From positions 1-64,000 of the forward strand of contig JAGHIT010000094.1 of NCBI GenBank assembly GCA_017887095.1: a stretch of 64,000 bases of DNA, in the 5' to 3' direction. The position numbers and the translations under genes are program-made. Below, in pieces: positions 50,053-60,017 of the stretch. The stretch is from Clostridia bacterium. Lineage in GTDB: Bacteria; Bacillota; Clostridia; Christensenellales; Borkfalkiaceae. The notes beneath the pieces were generated by a model. It did not search any database. It saw only the letters and a list, made by a program, of their open reading frames with translations, and was not told the DNA's origin. Position 1 is the first letter of the stretch, and each line of letters starts with the position of its first letter.

Positions 50053-52785
50053 ATGTTGAAGCTTTCTGAGATCACAAAAGACTATAGAGCTGTATCCGGA
50101 ACCGTTCACGCGCTTAAGGGCGTGAATCTGGAATTTCGCGAGAGTGAATTCGTCTGCATCCTTGGACCTTCCGGATGCGGAAAGACGACACTGCTCAATA
50201 TAATCGGCGGTTTGGATCACTATACTTCGGGCGACCTTGTTATCCAAGGTCGCTCAACCAAACATTTCAAAGACAGGGACTGGGATGTATATCGCAATCA
50301 CAGAATAGGTTTTATCTTTCAGTCCTATAACCTTATCCCGCATCAGACGGTACTGGGGAATGTGGAACTTGCTTTGACTATTGCCGGAGTAGGCAGAGAT
50401 GAACGCAGAGAGCGTGCAAAGCGGGCCATGGAGCGTGTCGGACTGGGCAACGAGTTGGATAAAAAGCCGAATCAGCTCTCGGGCGGTCAGATGCAGCGCG
50501 TTGCCATTGCTCGCGCGCTCGTCAACAATCCTGATATCCTGCTTGCGGACGAACCGACTGGTGCGCTGGATTCCGAGACAAGTGTCCAGATCATGGAATT
50601 GATCAAGGAGATCGCGGGTGAACGGCTTGTTATCATGGTCACACACAATCCCGAGCTCGCTTATCAGTACGCATCTCGTATTGTCAAGCTCAAGGACGGG
50701 CTTGTAGAATCTGATTCCTCGCCCTATCAGAGCACGGAAGGGGATTTCGGAGATATGTTGTCTGAAGCACGATCCGATTGCGTTCAAGCCGACGCCGAAC
50801 TTCCCGAAGCGGAAGAGCGTGAATCGTGTTCCGGTCAAAATCTGACGAAAAAAAGACCGCGGGCACGTATGAGCTTTTTGACGTCGCTTGCGCTCAGCGC
50901 AAGAAATCTGCTCACAAAAAAAGGGCGCACGATTTTGACGTCCGTTGCAGGCAGCATCGGTATCATCAGCGTCTGTCTTGTGCTGGCGCTCTCCAATGGG
51001 TTCAATAACTACATCCGTCAGACAGAAGAGGATATGCTTTCCTATTATCCCGTTACAATTTCGGAAAGTTCATTTGATCTGGCCTCGGTGATGACCTCGT
51101 TTACCTCGCCGCAGGATATGCCCGATATGTCCCAGCTGGACAATAAGGTATATATCGATTCCTTCCTCACCAGCCTTGCCAACGGCATGGCAGCCACCAA
51201 CAATATCTCCGATGAATACGTCGCTTATCTGGAGGCAATGGATTCATCGTGGTATTCGGAAATTATGTACAGCTACGGTGCAAGTCTTTCGGATAATTTA
51301 TTCCTTCAGGCAGAGACTTTCCCCGAGGGCGATAACAGCACTACACAACTGACAACGCGCTCATTGTCCAACCTGAAGAGTAAATACATTGCGGATTTGA
51401 TGGCATTTGCGTCGCAGTACAGTTCGCTTGTAGGATTTGCCGACTACTTTACCGATGTCGTCAATGTCATGCCCGGTACCTCAGATGAAGCAAATCTTGG
51501 CTACGGAAACTATGTCAAGGATCAGTACGAACTCATTGCGGGGCATTTCCCCGAAAATGAGAATGAAGTCGTGCTGGTGGTCGGTCAGAACAACCAGGTC
51601 ACAGATCTGACGTTGGCGCAGCTCGGGTTGTTGAGTGAAGATCGCTTTATGGAGCTGTTCAATCTCGGCGATGACGATGCGGAAGAAGTGGCGGATCCTG
51701 ATGCGGATAAGCTTCTTTTCGATGAGATCCTCGGGAAACGGTACACGCTTTATTTTAATGATGCCGTATATTCGAAAAACGAGAACTGGACACAGGCATC
51801 CTATCTGTCCAATCAATATCCGTTTTCTTACCAAGGAGATAGGACAAATTACAGCGATCCCAATGAGGACGTTCTGACGGCGGAGGAAGGCGAAGGGATC
51901 AATCTTACTATATCCGGCATTCTTCGCTTAAAGGAGGACCTTTCCTACGGATGTCTTTCTATGGGGCTCAATCTTACGGAAAAGACCGTCCGCGCATACA
52001 TTGAAGGAAATCTGAATTCCCGGATTGTCAACTGGATGAAGAGCGATGAGGCAAAATTCAGTTATGGGGGAACGGAAATTTATCTCATGCCCGTTGCGAC
52101 GGAGAATCTTACGGGCAGTTTTACGCTGTACGAGGTCATGACGGGCGTCAATGTTTACGTTGCCCAAACGCCGGACGATGCAATTAAAACGTTGGGCGGA
52201 AGCGACAGAGTGAGCCGCATCGCGATCTATGCAAACGATTTTGATAATAAAGAACGGGTGCTTGCCTATCTAGATCAATGGAATACAGATCACGACTACA
52301 GTGACGAGGCGCGTTCCATGCAGATCACATATACAGATACAGTGGGCATGCTGATGGGGATCATGCAAACGATGATCGATATCATCACCTATGTACTTGT
52401 TGCGTTTACGGCAATTTCGCTTGTCGTATCTTCGGTCATGATCGGCATCATTACCTATGTCTCTGTCGTCGAACGTGTCAAAGAGATCGGTGTTTTGCGC
52501 TCGCTCGGCGCCCGAAAACAGGATGTGAGAAACCTATTCAATGCGGAAACGTTTATCATTGGACTTGCAGCAGGGTTAATCGGCATAGCAATATCTTATA
52601 TTCTCTGCATCATTATCAGTCTTGTGCTGCAAATGCTGACCGGGATCGGAGGAATTGCCTCTCTGCCTGCGCTGACTGCATTTATTATGGTCAGTGTCAG
52701 CGTTGTTCTGACGCTTATTTCCGGACTCATTCCCGCGCAGTCCGCGGCGAAGAAAGATCCCGTCATCGCGCTCCGTACCGAATAA
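50053..52785 (+). CDS. ABC transporter ATP-binding/permease fusion (MacB-like)
   Basis: GPSGCGKTTLLNIIGGLD, LSGGQMQRVAIARALVNNPDILLADEPTGALD; FtsX-like C-terminus. Confidence 0.93.
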   Translation: MLKLSEITKDYRAVSGTVHALKGVNLEFRESEFVCILGPSGCGKTTLLNIIGGLDHYTSGDLVIQGRSTKHFKDRDWDVYRNHRIGFIFQSYNLIPHQTVLGNVELALTIAGVGRDERRERAKRAMERVGLGNELDKKPNQLSGGQMQRVAIARALVNNPDILLADEPTGALDSETSVQIMELIKEIAGERLVIMVTHNPELAYQYASRIVKLKDGLVESDSSPYQSTEGDFGDMLSEARSDCVQADAELPEAEERESCSGQNLTKKRPRARMSFLTSLALSARNLLTKKGRTILTSVAGSIGIISVCLVLALSNGFNNYIRQTEEDMLSYYPVTISESSFDLASVMTSFTSPQDMPDMSQLDNKVYIDSFLTSLANGMAATNNISDEYVAYLEAMDSSWYSEIMYSYGASLSDNLFLQAETFPEGDNSTTQLTTRSLSNLKSKYIADLMAFASQYSSLVGFADYFTDVVNVMPGTSDEANLGYGNYVKDQYELIAGHFPENENEVVLVVGQNNQVTDLTLAQLGLLSEDRFMELFNLGDDDAEEVADPDADKLLFDEILGKRYTLYFNDAVYSKNENWTQASYLSNQYPFSYQGDRTNYSDPNEDVLTAEEGEGINLTISGILRLKEDLSYGCLSMGLNLTEKTVRAYIEGNLNSRIVNWMKSDEAKFSYGGTEIYLMPVATENLTGSFTLYEVMTGVNVYVAQTPDDAIKTLGGSDRVSRIAIYANDFDNKERVLAYLDQWNTDHDYSDEARSMQITYTDTVGMLMGIMQTMIDIITYVLVAFTAISLVVSSVMIGIITYVSVVERVKEIGVLRSLGARKQDVRNLFNAETFIIGLAAGLIGIAISYILCIIISLVLQMLTGIGGIASLPALTAFIMVSVSVVLTLISGLIPAQSAAKKDPVIALRTE

Positions 52786-52836
52786 AAAAGATCGTTTCGG
52801 ACCATACTGTCGGTACTATATGGAGCGAGGCATACG

Positions 52837-52911
52837 ATGGCGAAGAAAAAAATCAAAAAACTTACCGACGAAGAATACGAAAGATACGTCAGACGCCTGT
52901 TGCAGCGCTGA
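52837..52911 (+). CDS. Putative 24-aa basic microprotein
   Basis: ATG 52837 preceded by ggagcgagg; MAKKKIKKLTDEEYERYVRRLLQR*; directly followed by a terminator. Confidence 0.45.
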   Translation: MAKKKIKKLTDEEYERYVRRLLQR

Positions 52912-52923
52912 TAACATGACGAC

Positions 52924-52957
52924 AAGGACTTCGCTTACGCGAGGTCCTTTTTTTTCG
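52924..52957 (+). terminator. Rho-independent terminator
   Basis: aaggacttcgc-tta-cgcgaggtcctttttttt. Confidence 0.85.
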
Positions 52958-53048
52958 TCAAAAGAGGACGTCAGACGACTTTTTATTCCGCAATATGTTT
53001 TCTGCGCATGTGATAAAATGCAGGAAAATGCGCGCGCGGGAGGACCGT

Positions 53049-53762
53049 ATGGCAAGAAAGATCGTGATCACGTCGGGAAAGGGTGGTGTCGGAAAGACGA
53101 CTGTCTGCTGTAATCTTGCCGTCCAGCTTGCGCGGCAGGGCTACCGCGTCATTGTATGTGACCTTGACTTCGGATTAAACAATGCAGATGTCGTGTTGGG
53201 TGTGGAAAACCGCGCTCTGTATGACATCCTTGATGCAGTAGAGGGGAGATGCCGTCCGAAACAGGCCTTAGTTTCACATCCGCGTTATCCAACACTTCAT
53301 GTCCTATCCAGTAATCGTGTGCTGGAACGCTATGTTTCTCCGCAGGCGATCCGTCTGATTCTCGATTCGCTTGCACCGCAATTTGATTATATTCTGATCG
53401 ATTCGCCTGCGGGGATTGAAGATGGCTTTCATCGGGCTGCTTCATGTGCGGAAGAAGCGCTTCTGGTTACGACGCCGCATATTTCAGCCCTGCGCGACGC
53501 GGATCGGGTAGCGGGGATTTTAAAAAGTTACAAGTTCTCTGCGGTGGGACTGGTCGTAAATCAAATTCGCAGGGAGAGACGTCGTAGCGGAATGCTTACG
53601 CCCGATGAAATATCAACCGCGCTTCGAGTGCCGCTTGTCGGAATCGTAACAGAAGAAGATAAAATATTCAGAGAAAATGTTGTCACACGTTCACGCGCAT
53701 TCCGCGCATTGGCAGAATCATGCGTCAATTTATCGCATGCAGCAAAAAGGAGACTGAAATGA
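53049..53762 (+). CDS. minD: Septum site-determining ATPase MinD (ParA family)
   Basis: ARKIVITSGKGGVGKTTVCCNLAVQLARQGYRVIVCDLDFGLNNADVVLG. Confidence 0.9.
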   Translation: MARKIVITSGKGGVGKTTVCCNLAVQLARQGYRVIVCDLDFGLNNADVVLGVENRALYDILDAVEGRCRPKQALVSHPRYPTLHVLSSNRVLERYVSPQAIRLILDSLAPQFDYILIDSPAGIEDGFHRAASCAEEALLVTTPHISALRDADRVAGILKSYKFSAVGLVVNQIRRERRRSGMLTPDEISTALRVPLVGIVTEEDKIFRENVVTRSRAFRALAESCVNLSHAAKRRLK

Positions 53763-53980
53763 GAGACAAGGAAAGATTGGAAAATATTCTTCGACACGAT
53801 AAGGCAATTATCAGTGAAGCATGTGAAGCCGCTGCTGTGCGCGATTTTGCACATGTCGCGGAAGAGTACTTTGAGCTGGACGGACAGATGAATTTTTCCG
53901 TGCGTGAAGAGCGTGGAAAAACGATGGTTCTGCTTACATTCCGTGTAACGAGGGTGAAAAATTTTACACAGCTTCGCTAA
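53759..53980 (+). CDS. minE: Divergent MinE-like protein
   Basis: 73 aa, ATGA-overlap with minD; KERLENIL near N-terminus and EYFELDGQMNFSVREERGKTMVLLTFRV aligning by eye with MinE KERLQIIV / [28 protein letters not shown]. Confidence 0.65.
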   Translation: MRDKERLENILRHDKAIISEACEAAAVRDFAHVAEEYFELDGQMNFSVREERGKTMVLLTFRVTRVKNFTQLR

Positions 53981-54061
53981 ATACGATCTTGATAATTGAC
54001 AAATTCGTTTCATTTGTGTATAATTTTTCCATAAGAATCAAGAGGACGGAACGGAAGTACT

Positions 54062-54931
54062 ATGGCAAGAAAATTTGCGTTGATTACAGATTCAGGAAGC
54101 GATATGCCTGCAGATTACTTTGCAGCGCATGAAATTGATTGTGTCAAACTCGGTTTCACGTTGGATGGAGCGACCTACGGAGAAGACGGGGGTGAAATGG
54201 ATGTAAAAGAGTTTTACGAGCTTCTGCGAAACGGAGCTATGCCCAAGACTTTTCAGATTACCCCCGCACAGGCGCTCTCTCATATCGAGCCGTTCGCTAA
54301 GGAAGGCAAGGACATTCTTATTATCGCATTTTCTTCGGGATTGTCCGGAACATATGAAAGCTATCTGACCGCGGCAAAGGAAATCAAGGAAAAATATCCC
54401 GGCGTCGAGGTCTGTGTCGTTGATTCGCTTTGCGCTTCCTGCGGGCAAGGTCTCCTGCTGGATTATGTTGTTAAAAAGGCGGATTCCGGTGCAAGTTTAC
54501 AAGAAACGGTCGCTTATGCAGAAGATTTGAAGTGGCACATCTGCCATTATTTTACAGTGGATGATTTGTTTCATCTCAAACGCGGCGGCAGAGTTTCCGG
54601 TACAACGGCGGCGATCGGCTCCCTTCTTCGCATCAAGCCGGTTCTCCATGTTGATAATGAGGGACACCTGATTGCTATCGGAAAGACGATGGGAAGAAGA
54701 AAATCTATTTCTGCGTTGGTTGAAAAAATGGTTGAGTTGCACACGTTGGGCAAGGACGATCCGATTTTTATCAGCCACGGCGACTGTCAGGGGGACGTTG
54801 ACTATCTGATCGGCCTCATTAAGGAGCGTTTCGGGGATCGGAAGATTTATGTTAATATGATCGGAAACGTCATTGGTACGCATTCCGGAGCAGGGACGGT
54901 TGCGCTTTTCTTTAAGGGAAAGCATAGATAA
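54062..54931 (+). CDS. DegV family fatty-acid-binding protein
   Basis: ALITDSGSDMPADYF, FSSGLSGTYES, HLKRGGRVSGTTAAIGSLLRIKPVL. Confidence 0.93.
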   Translation: MARKFALITDSGSDMPADYFAAHEIDCVKLGFTLDGATYGEDGGEMDVKEFYELLRNGAMPKTFQITPAQALSHIEPFAKEGKDILIIAFSSGLSGTYESYLTAAKEIKEKYPGVEVCVVDSLCASCGQGLLLDYVVKKADSGASLQETVAYAEDLKWHICHYFTVDDLFHLKRGGRVSGTTAAIGSLLRIKPVLHVDNEGHLIAIGKTMGRRKSISALVEKMVELHTLGKDDPIFISHGDCQGDVDYLIGLIKERFGDRKIYVNMIGNVIGTHSGAGTVALFFKGKHR

Positions 54932-54942
54932 TTTGATGTTTT

Positions 54943-54970
54943 GGGGTGAGCCGCTGCGCTCACCCTTTTT
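54943..54970 (+). terminator. Rho-independent terminator
   Basis: ggggtgagc-cgct-gcgctcaccc followed by ttttt. Confidence 0.75.
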
Positions 54971-55014
54971 AACAAAATTGATCATCGTTGCATATACTGC
55001 GTGGGGTGGAGTAT

Positions 55015-55689
55015 ATGCGAATTTGTTTTGTGACGAACGGCAGCCTATCTGAGCATTCGACACGACTTCAGGAGCGCGGCACGGATATCATCCTGTGCGG
55101 GTTTCAGGCGATCGGAGACGTCAGCTATGAACGTGAACTGAAGGGGGAGACCAATCTCTTTGAGGATGTTGCGATCTTTTCCAAAGAGATGCGAGGTATT
55201 GTAGTCGGGGGTTGTTTTACCGATGTAAGAGGCTTACGTCGAAAGTCGGTCGTCGTTGCAGAAAAGGGGCGGATCCTCGGCGTTTCAGATATGGTTAATC
55301 GCATTGACGGAGGATTGTTTCGTGCAGGAGCAGGTATTAAAATTTATGAAACCGCGGTCGGAAAACTGGGAATCATTGTGGCAGAAGACCTGTACTTTCC
55401 GCGAGTGGGTGAAACGCTTTCTGTATGCGGAGCGGATATGGCGATCTGCATCTTTGAACAATTTTCTGACAGCATAGAACCTGTGCTTGCGCGTGCTCAG
55501 GCTTATTTTTACGGGATTCCGTTTTTACTTTGCGGATACGGATATGCGTTTGTTGCAGATATCGGCGGAAAAGTGCGCTTCTCATCTCCGCAAAATCTCA
55601 GTACACTGGAATTATCCCGTGAGCAAGAGTATCATCTGGTGGAAACTCGTCAACGCGGATTTTTTCACAAGAAAAGAAGTGGATTTTAG
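55015..55689 (+). CDS. Carbon-nitrogen hydrolase (nitrilase superfamily)-like protein
   Basis: AVGKLGIIVAEDLYFPRVGETLSVCGADMAIC; catalytic Cys position looks replaced. Confidence 0.65.
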   Translation: MRICFVTNGSLSEHSTRLQERGTDIILCGFQAIGDVSYERELKGETNLFEDVAIFSKEMRGIVVGGCFTDVRGLRRKSVVVAEKGRILGVSDMVNRIDGGLFRAGAGIKIYETAVGKLGIIVAEDLYFPRVGETLSVCGADMAICIFEQFSDSIEPVLARAQAYFYGIPFLLCGYGYAFVADIGGKVRFSSPQNLSTLELSREQEYHLVETRQRGFFHKKRSGF

Positions 55690-55727
55690 GGATTGCATTT
55701 GCATGCAAACTGTGATATAATCGGATT

Positions 55728-56432
55728 ATGTCAAATGCGATCGAGTTTATTTCTGCCTTTAATATCATTGATTCGCGGATGCGAGCGATTTACCGGGGTA
55801 AGGGAAATCTTCAATTTTCCGATCTTGTACGGCGGTGTGCGGAATTTCAAATGACAATCCGAAAATACGAAGAAGATTTACTTCTGTGTGCACGGCTCCG
55901 GAACGTCATTGTTCACGAGAGCAGAAAGGATCGGATTATTGCGGAACCATGCGATGAACTTACACGTCTTATTTGTCATGTGGCGGAGTTGTTGCAGTCG
56001 CCGCCGCAGCTGTCTTTGCTTAAACCAAAAAAAGTAACTTTTCTTTCTTCAGAGACGGAGCTTGGGCAAGCGATAGAAAAGATTTCAAAGACAAATTATT
56101 CCAATCTGCCCGTCTATGATGGCAAACGATTGATTGGTGTGCTCAATAATCGTCGAATTGTCCGTGTTTTAGGTCAACTACTTGAGCAAGGGGGAACGAT
56201 AGAGGAGTGCTTGAAATTACCTTGCGCCAATGTGCTTCATGAAGACGATATGACGCGGTTTTACCGTATCCTCGGCAGACAAAACACAATTCAGGATGTA
56301 ATTGATGCATTTGAAGAAAATCGAAAGCTGCTTGCAGTTCTTGTAACGGTTTCAGGGAAACCGAATGATGAAATTGTCAATCTTCTTACAAGCGCCGATT
56401 TGCCGATGTTGATTCGCTTTTTAGATGAATAG
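55728..56432 (+). CDS. HEPN-like N-terminal domain + CBS-domain pair protein
   Basis: RLRNVIVHES (RNxxxH) in a helical N-terminus; CBS-type segments NYSNLPVYDGKRLIGVLNNRRI. Confidence 0.65.
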   Translation: MSNAIEFISAFNIIDSRMRAIYRGKGNLQFSDLVRRCAEFQMTIRKYEEDLLLCARLRNVIVHESRKDRIIAEPCDELTRLICHVAELLQSPPQLSLLKPKKVTFLSSETELGQAIEKISKTNYSNLPVYDGKRLIGVLNNRRIVRVLGQLLEQGGTIEECLKLPCANVLHEDDMTRFYRILGRQNTIQDVIDAFEENRKLLAVLVTVSGKPNDEIVNLLTSADLPMLIRFLDE

Positions 56433-56450
56433 TTTTATAGATGGTGTAAA

Positions 56451-56483
56451 GACAATATCCGCGGTAAAACCGCGGATATTGTC
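56451..56483. repeat. Perfect 15-bp inverted repeat, 3-nt loop
   Basis: GACAATATCCGCGGT-aaa-ACCGCGGATATTGTC. Confidence 0.8.
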
Positions 56484-56634
56484 AAATATGGTTGAGTCTT
56501 GTGTGGTTAATGTAATACATCCGAATGCATGGATGGCAAATCAAATTTATAACTTAAAATTCCTAACTATCAATTAAATTGTATCGATAAAATTCGGAAA
56601 AGTCAAGTATTTTCATGTAATTATTATAAAAAAA

Positions 56635-56672
56635 TCAAAAACTCTTGCATATCGGCAAGAGTTTTTGATTAC
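56635..56672 (-). terminator. Terminator between convergent CBS and DegV genes
   Basis: aaaaactcttgc-atatcg-gcaagagtttttgatt. Confidence 0.8.
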
Positions 56673-56677
56673 ACAAT

Positions 56678-57550
56678 TCAATAACAGCGTTCAACCGTAA
56701 CAGCCAATGCTCCGGGACCGATATGACATGAAACGGACAGAGACAAAGGATCGACGTGCGCTATTGCGATCGTAGGAAAAATAGCCTCCAACTCCTTTTT
56801 AAATACAGATGCTTCATGGGAAAGGTTGGTATGCGCTATAGATATTTTCATTTCTCCTTTTGCAGTATAATCAGCAAAACGAGTGCGTAAGTCGTTACGG
56901 ATCGCTTCGATCATGACCTGTTTTGCTTGCGAGAGAGAATGAACCTTTTTGAAAGCGTCAAGTTTTTCTCCCTGAATTTGCAATACAGGCTTGATGCGAA
57001 GGATGCTGCCGACAAGAGCGGCGGCCGGAGTGAGTCTGCCGCCTTTTTTCAGATATTTTAATGTGTCCAATGCAATATAAATACTGCTGTCGAATTTGGT
57101 CTTCATCAGATATGATTCGATCTCAGCGGCAGATTTTCCTTCCTCAAGCATTTTAAGGGCATCTAAGACACTGCTTTTCTGAGTGACAGAGATGCGTTGA
57201 TTATCGATAACATGAACTCTGCCATGATACTCTTTTGAAAGAGTCATTGCGGTATGGCAGGATTCCGAGAGTCCGCTCGACATGGGAATATGGATAATTT
57301 CTACATCCTCTCCTTCTGCAAGAAGCGCATCCCAAAGTTCGGTTACTGTTGCAACGGCAGGCTGGGAGGTGGAGACATTCGCTTCGCCTTCCAAATGCTG
57401 ATAGAATTCTTCCTGCGTGAGGTTGATATCTTCCAGATAGTCTTCACCGTTGATCAGAAATGGCATCGGAATGACGGAAATCCCCAACTGTTTTGCCTCC
57501 GTCTGCGTGATGCCGCTGTTAGAATCTGTGACGATTTTTACGTTTGACAT
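56678..57550 (-). CDS. DegV family protein
   Basis: VKIVTDSNSGITQTEAKQLGISVIPMPFLINGEDY, SSGLSESCHTA, LKKGGRLTPAAALVGSILRIKPVL; start at MSNVK. Confidence 0.93.
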   Translation of the reverse strand: MSNVKIVTDSNSGITQTEAKQLGISVIPMPFLINGEDYLEDINLTQEEFYQHLEGEANVSTSQPAVATVTELWDALLAEGEDVEIIHIPMSSGLSESCHTAMTLSKEYHGRVHVIDNQRISVTQKSSVLDALKMLEEGKSAAEIESYLMKTKFDSSIYIALDTLKYLKKGGRLTPAAALVGSILRIKPVLQIQGEKLDAFKKVHSLSQAKQVMIEAIRNDLRTRFADYTAKGEMKISIAHTNLSHEASVFKKELEAIFPTIAIAHVDPLSLSVSCHIGPGALAVTVERCY

Positions 57551-57720
57551 ATGTTTCTCCAATATTTCATTTATTGAACTAATTGACAGTATACTTCATT
57601 TGTGATAAGATGTCAAGAGATAGAGGGAAGATTGAGAAAAATTCCGTATCTGCATTGACAAGAATACGAGTGCGGAGTATAATATTCCGTGAAATTATGC
57701 AAAGGGGTTGTTTCAGTTCT

Positions 57721-58563
57721 ATGTACCAGATTGTAAGAAAAGAAGCGCTCAATCCGACGGTAATGCGAATGGATATATATGCTCCACTCATTGCCAAAAA
57801 AGCGAAAGCTGGTCAGTTTATCATTCTTCGGGCCGATGAACGAGGAGAGCGAATCCCACTCACGGTCGCAGGCTGTGACCGGGAAGCAGGTCTTGTAACG
57901 ATCATTTTCCAGATTGTCGGCGGCGCGACGATGACGCTTGCAACGTTGCCACAGGGAGGTTGCGTTGCCGACTTTGTCGGACCGCTCGGGACTCCTACGC
58001 ATATCGAGGGATTAAAAAAAGTCGCAGTCGTCGGAGGCGGCGTCGGCTGCGCGATCGCGTTACCCGTTGCGCGAGCGTTGCATGAGCAGGGGACGCAGGT
58101 CACCTCCATCGTGGGCTTCCGCAATCAGGATCTCGTCATTCTGGAAGAGGAGTTCAAAGCCTGCAGCGACCGCTTCTATATGATGACGGACGACGGCTCG
58201 TACGGCGAAAAGGGCAATGTCTGCGTGCCGCTCAACCGCCTTTTAGAGAGCGGCGAGACCTTTGACGCGGTCATCACGATCGGACCGCTCATCATGATGA
58301 AGTTTGTCGCGGAGGCGACAAAACCATACGGGATTAAGACGATCGCCAGCATGAATCCCATCATGATCGACGGCACGGGCATGTGCGGCTGCTGCCGCGT
58401 CACCGTGGGCGGCGAAATGAAGTTCGCCTGCGTGGATGGTCCCGATTTTGACGCCCATCTCATCGACTTTGACGAGGCGATGAAGCGTTCGCGCACCTAT
58501 GTCGAATTTGAGGCAAAGGCGCGCGAAAAGCACTGCAATCTCTTCAAGAAGGAGGTCAACTGA
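57721..58563 (+). CDS. nfnA: Ferredoxin-NADP reductase subunit alpha / NfnA (sulfide dehydrogenase-like)
   Basis: VAVVGGGVGCAIALPVARALHE, MIDGTGMCGCCRVTVGGEMKFACVDGPDFDAH. Confidence 0.9.
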   Translation: MYQIVRKEALNPTVMRMDIYAPLIAKKAKAGQFIILRADERGERIPLTVAGCDREAGLVTIIFQIVGGATMTLATLPQGGCVADFVGPLGTPTHIEGLKKVAVVGGGVGCAIALPVARALHEQGTQVTSIVGFRNQDLVILEEEFKACSDRFYMMTDDGSYGEKGNVCVPLNRLLESGETFDAVITIGPLIMMKFVAEATKPYGIKTIASMNPIMIDGTGMCGCCRVTVGGEMKFACVDGPDFDAHLIDFDEAMKRSRTYVEFEAKAREKHCNLFKKEVN

Positions 58564-58564
58564 A

Positions 58565-59959
58565 ATGCCCGCATTCAACATGGATCCCAAGAAGCACCCG
58601 ATGCCCTCGCAGGATCCCTTAGTCCGCAATAAAAATTTCAAGGAAGTCGCGCTCGGCTATGACGAGGCGACCGCCATCGAGGAAGCCAAGCGCTGCGTAC
58701 ACTGCAAGAACAAGCCCTGCGTGGCGGGCTGTCCCGTCGCGGTGGACATCCCCGCCTTTATCGAACTCGTCGCAGAGGGGAAGTTTGAGGAGGCGTACGA
58801 GGTCATCCAGCGCACCTCCTCGCTGCCCGCGGTCTGCGGCAGAGTGTGCCCACAGGAGACGCAGTGCGAGGGCAAGTGCACGCGCGGCATCAAGGGCGAG
58901 CCGGTCGGCATCGGCAGACTGGAGCGCTTCGTCGCAGACTGGCATATGAAGAATGGCAGCGCCGAGCCTGTCAAGCCGGAGAGCAACGGGCACAAAGTCG
59001 CGGTCGTCGGGTCTGGCCCTGCGGGGCTGACCTGCGCGGGCGATCTTGCCAAGCGCGGGTATGACGTCACTGTCTTTGAGGCGCTGCACGTTGCGGGCGG
59101 CGTCCTCGTCTATGGCATCCCCGAATTCCGTCTGCCCAAGGACATCGTCCGCCGCGAAGTGGATGGGCTGAAGGCGCTCGGCGTGAAGATCGAAACGGAC
59201 TCTGTCATCGGCAGAGTACTCACGATCGAAGAACTCAAAGAGGAGTACGGCTTCGAGGCGGTGTTCCTCGGCACGGGTGCAGGGCTTCCGAAGTTTATGA
59301 ACATTCCGGGAGAGGGCGCCAAGGGTGTATTCTCTGCAAATGAGTATCTCACGCGTACCAACCTCATGAAGGCGTATGAGGAGGGGAGCGAGACGCCCAT
59401 TCTGCACGCAAAGCGTATCGCGGTCGTGGGCGGAGGAAATGTCGCGATGGACGCCGCAAGATGCGCAAAGCGTCTGGGCGCGGATACCGTGTATATCGTC
59501 TACCGCCGCTCGGAGGCGGAATTGCCCGCACGTCGCGAGGAGGTCGAGCACGCCAAGGAAGAGGAGATCATCTTCAAGCTGCTCACCAACCCCGTCGAGA
59601 TCCTGACGGACAAGGACGACAACGTCGTCGGGCTCAAGTGTATCCAGATGACGCTGGGTGAGCCGGATGCCTCCGGACGCCGCCGTCCCGTCGAGGTCCC
59701 CGGAAGCGAGTTCACGATGGACGTCGACTGCGTTATCATGGCGCTGGGTACGTCGCCCAACCCGCTCTTAAAACAGACGACGTCGGGACTGGAGACGCAG
59801 CGCCGCGGCGAGATCGTCACGGACGAGAACGGCAAGACCAGTCTTGAGGGCGTGTACGCGGGCGGAGACGCCGTCACGGGCGCAGCGACCGTCATTCTCG
59901 CCATGGGCGCGGGCAAGGTTGCCGCCAAGGCGATCGACGAGTATATTCAGGGAAAATAA
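58565..59959 (+). CDS. nfnB: NADPH-dependent glutamate synthase-like / NfnB
   Basis: RCVHCKNKPCVAGCPVAVDIPAFI, AVVGSGPAGLTCAGDLAKRGYDVTVFEA, GGAVTGAATVILAMGAGK. Confidence 0.92.
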   Translation: MPAFNMDPKKHPMPSQDPLVRNKNFKEVALGYDEATAIEEAKRCVHCKNKPCVAGCPVAVDIPAFIELVAEGKFEEAYEVIQRTSSLPAVCGRVCPQETQCEGKCTRGIKGEPVGIGRLERFVADWHMKNGSAEPVKPESNGHKVAVVGSGPAGLTCAGDLAKRGYDVTVFEALHVAGGVLVYGIPEFRLPKDIVRREVDGLKALGVKIETDSVIGRVLTIEELKEEYGFEAVFLGTGAGLPKFMNIPGEGAKGVFSANEYLTRTNLMKAYEEGSETPILHAKRIAVVGGGNVAMDAARCAKRLGADTVYIVYRRSEAELPARREEVEHAKEEEIIFKLLTNPVEILTDKDDNVVGLKCIQMTLGEPDASGRRRPVEVPGSEFTMDVDCVIMALGTSPNPLLKQTTSGLETQRRGEIVTDENGKTSLEGVYAGGDAVTGAATVILAMGAGKVAAKAIDEYIQGK

Positions 59960-60017
59960 GCGATCTTAAGGAAAAACGGCGGCGCACACAGCGCCGCTTA
60001 TTTCTTGGAGGAGGCGA

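Noticed and set aside
58619-59551. 310-aa minus-strand ORF opposite nfnB
   Set aside because: Antisense shadow of a well-recognised oxidoreductase.
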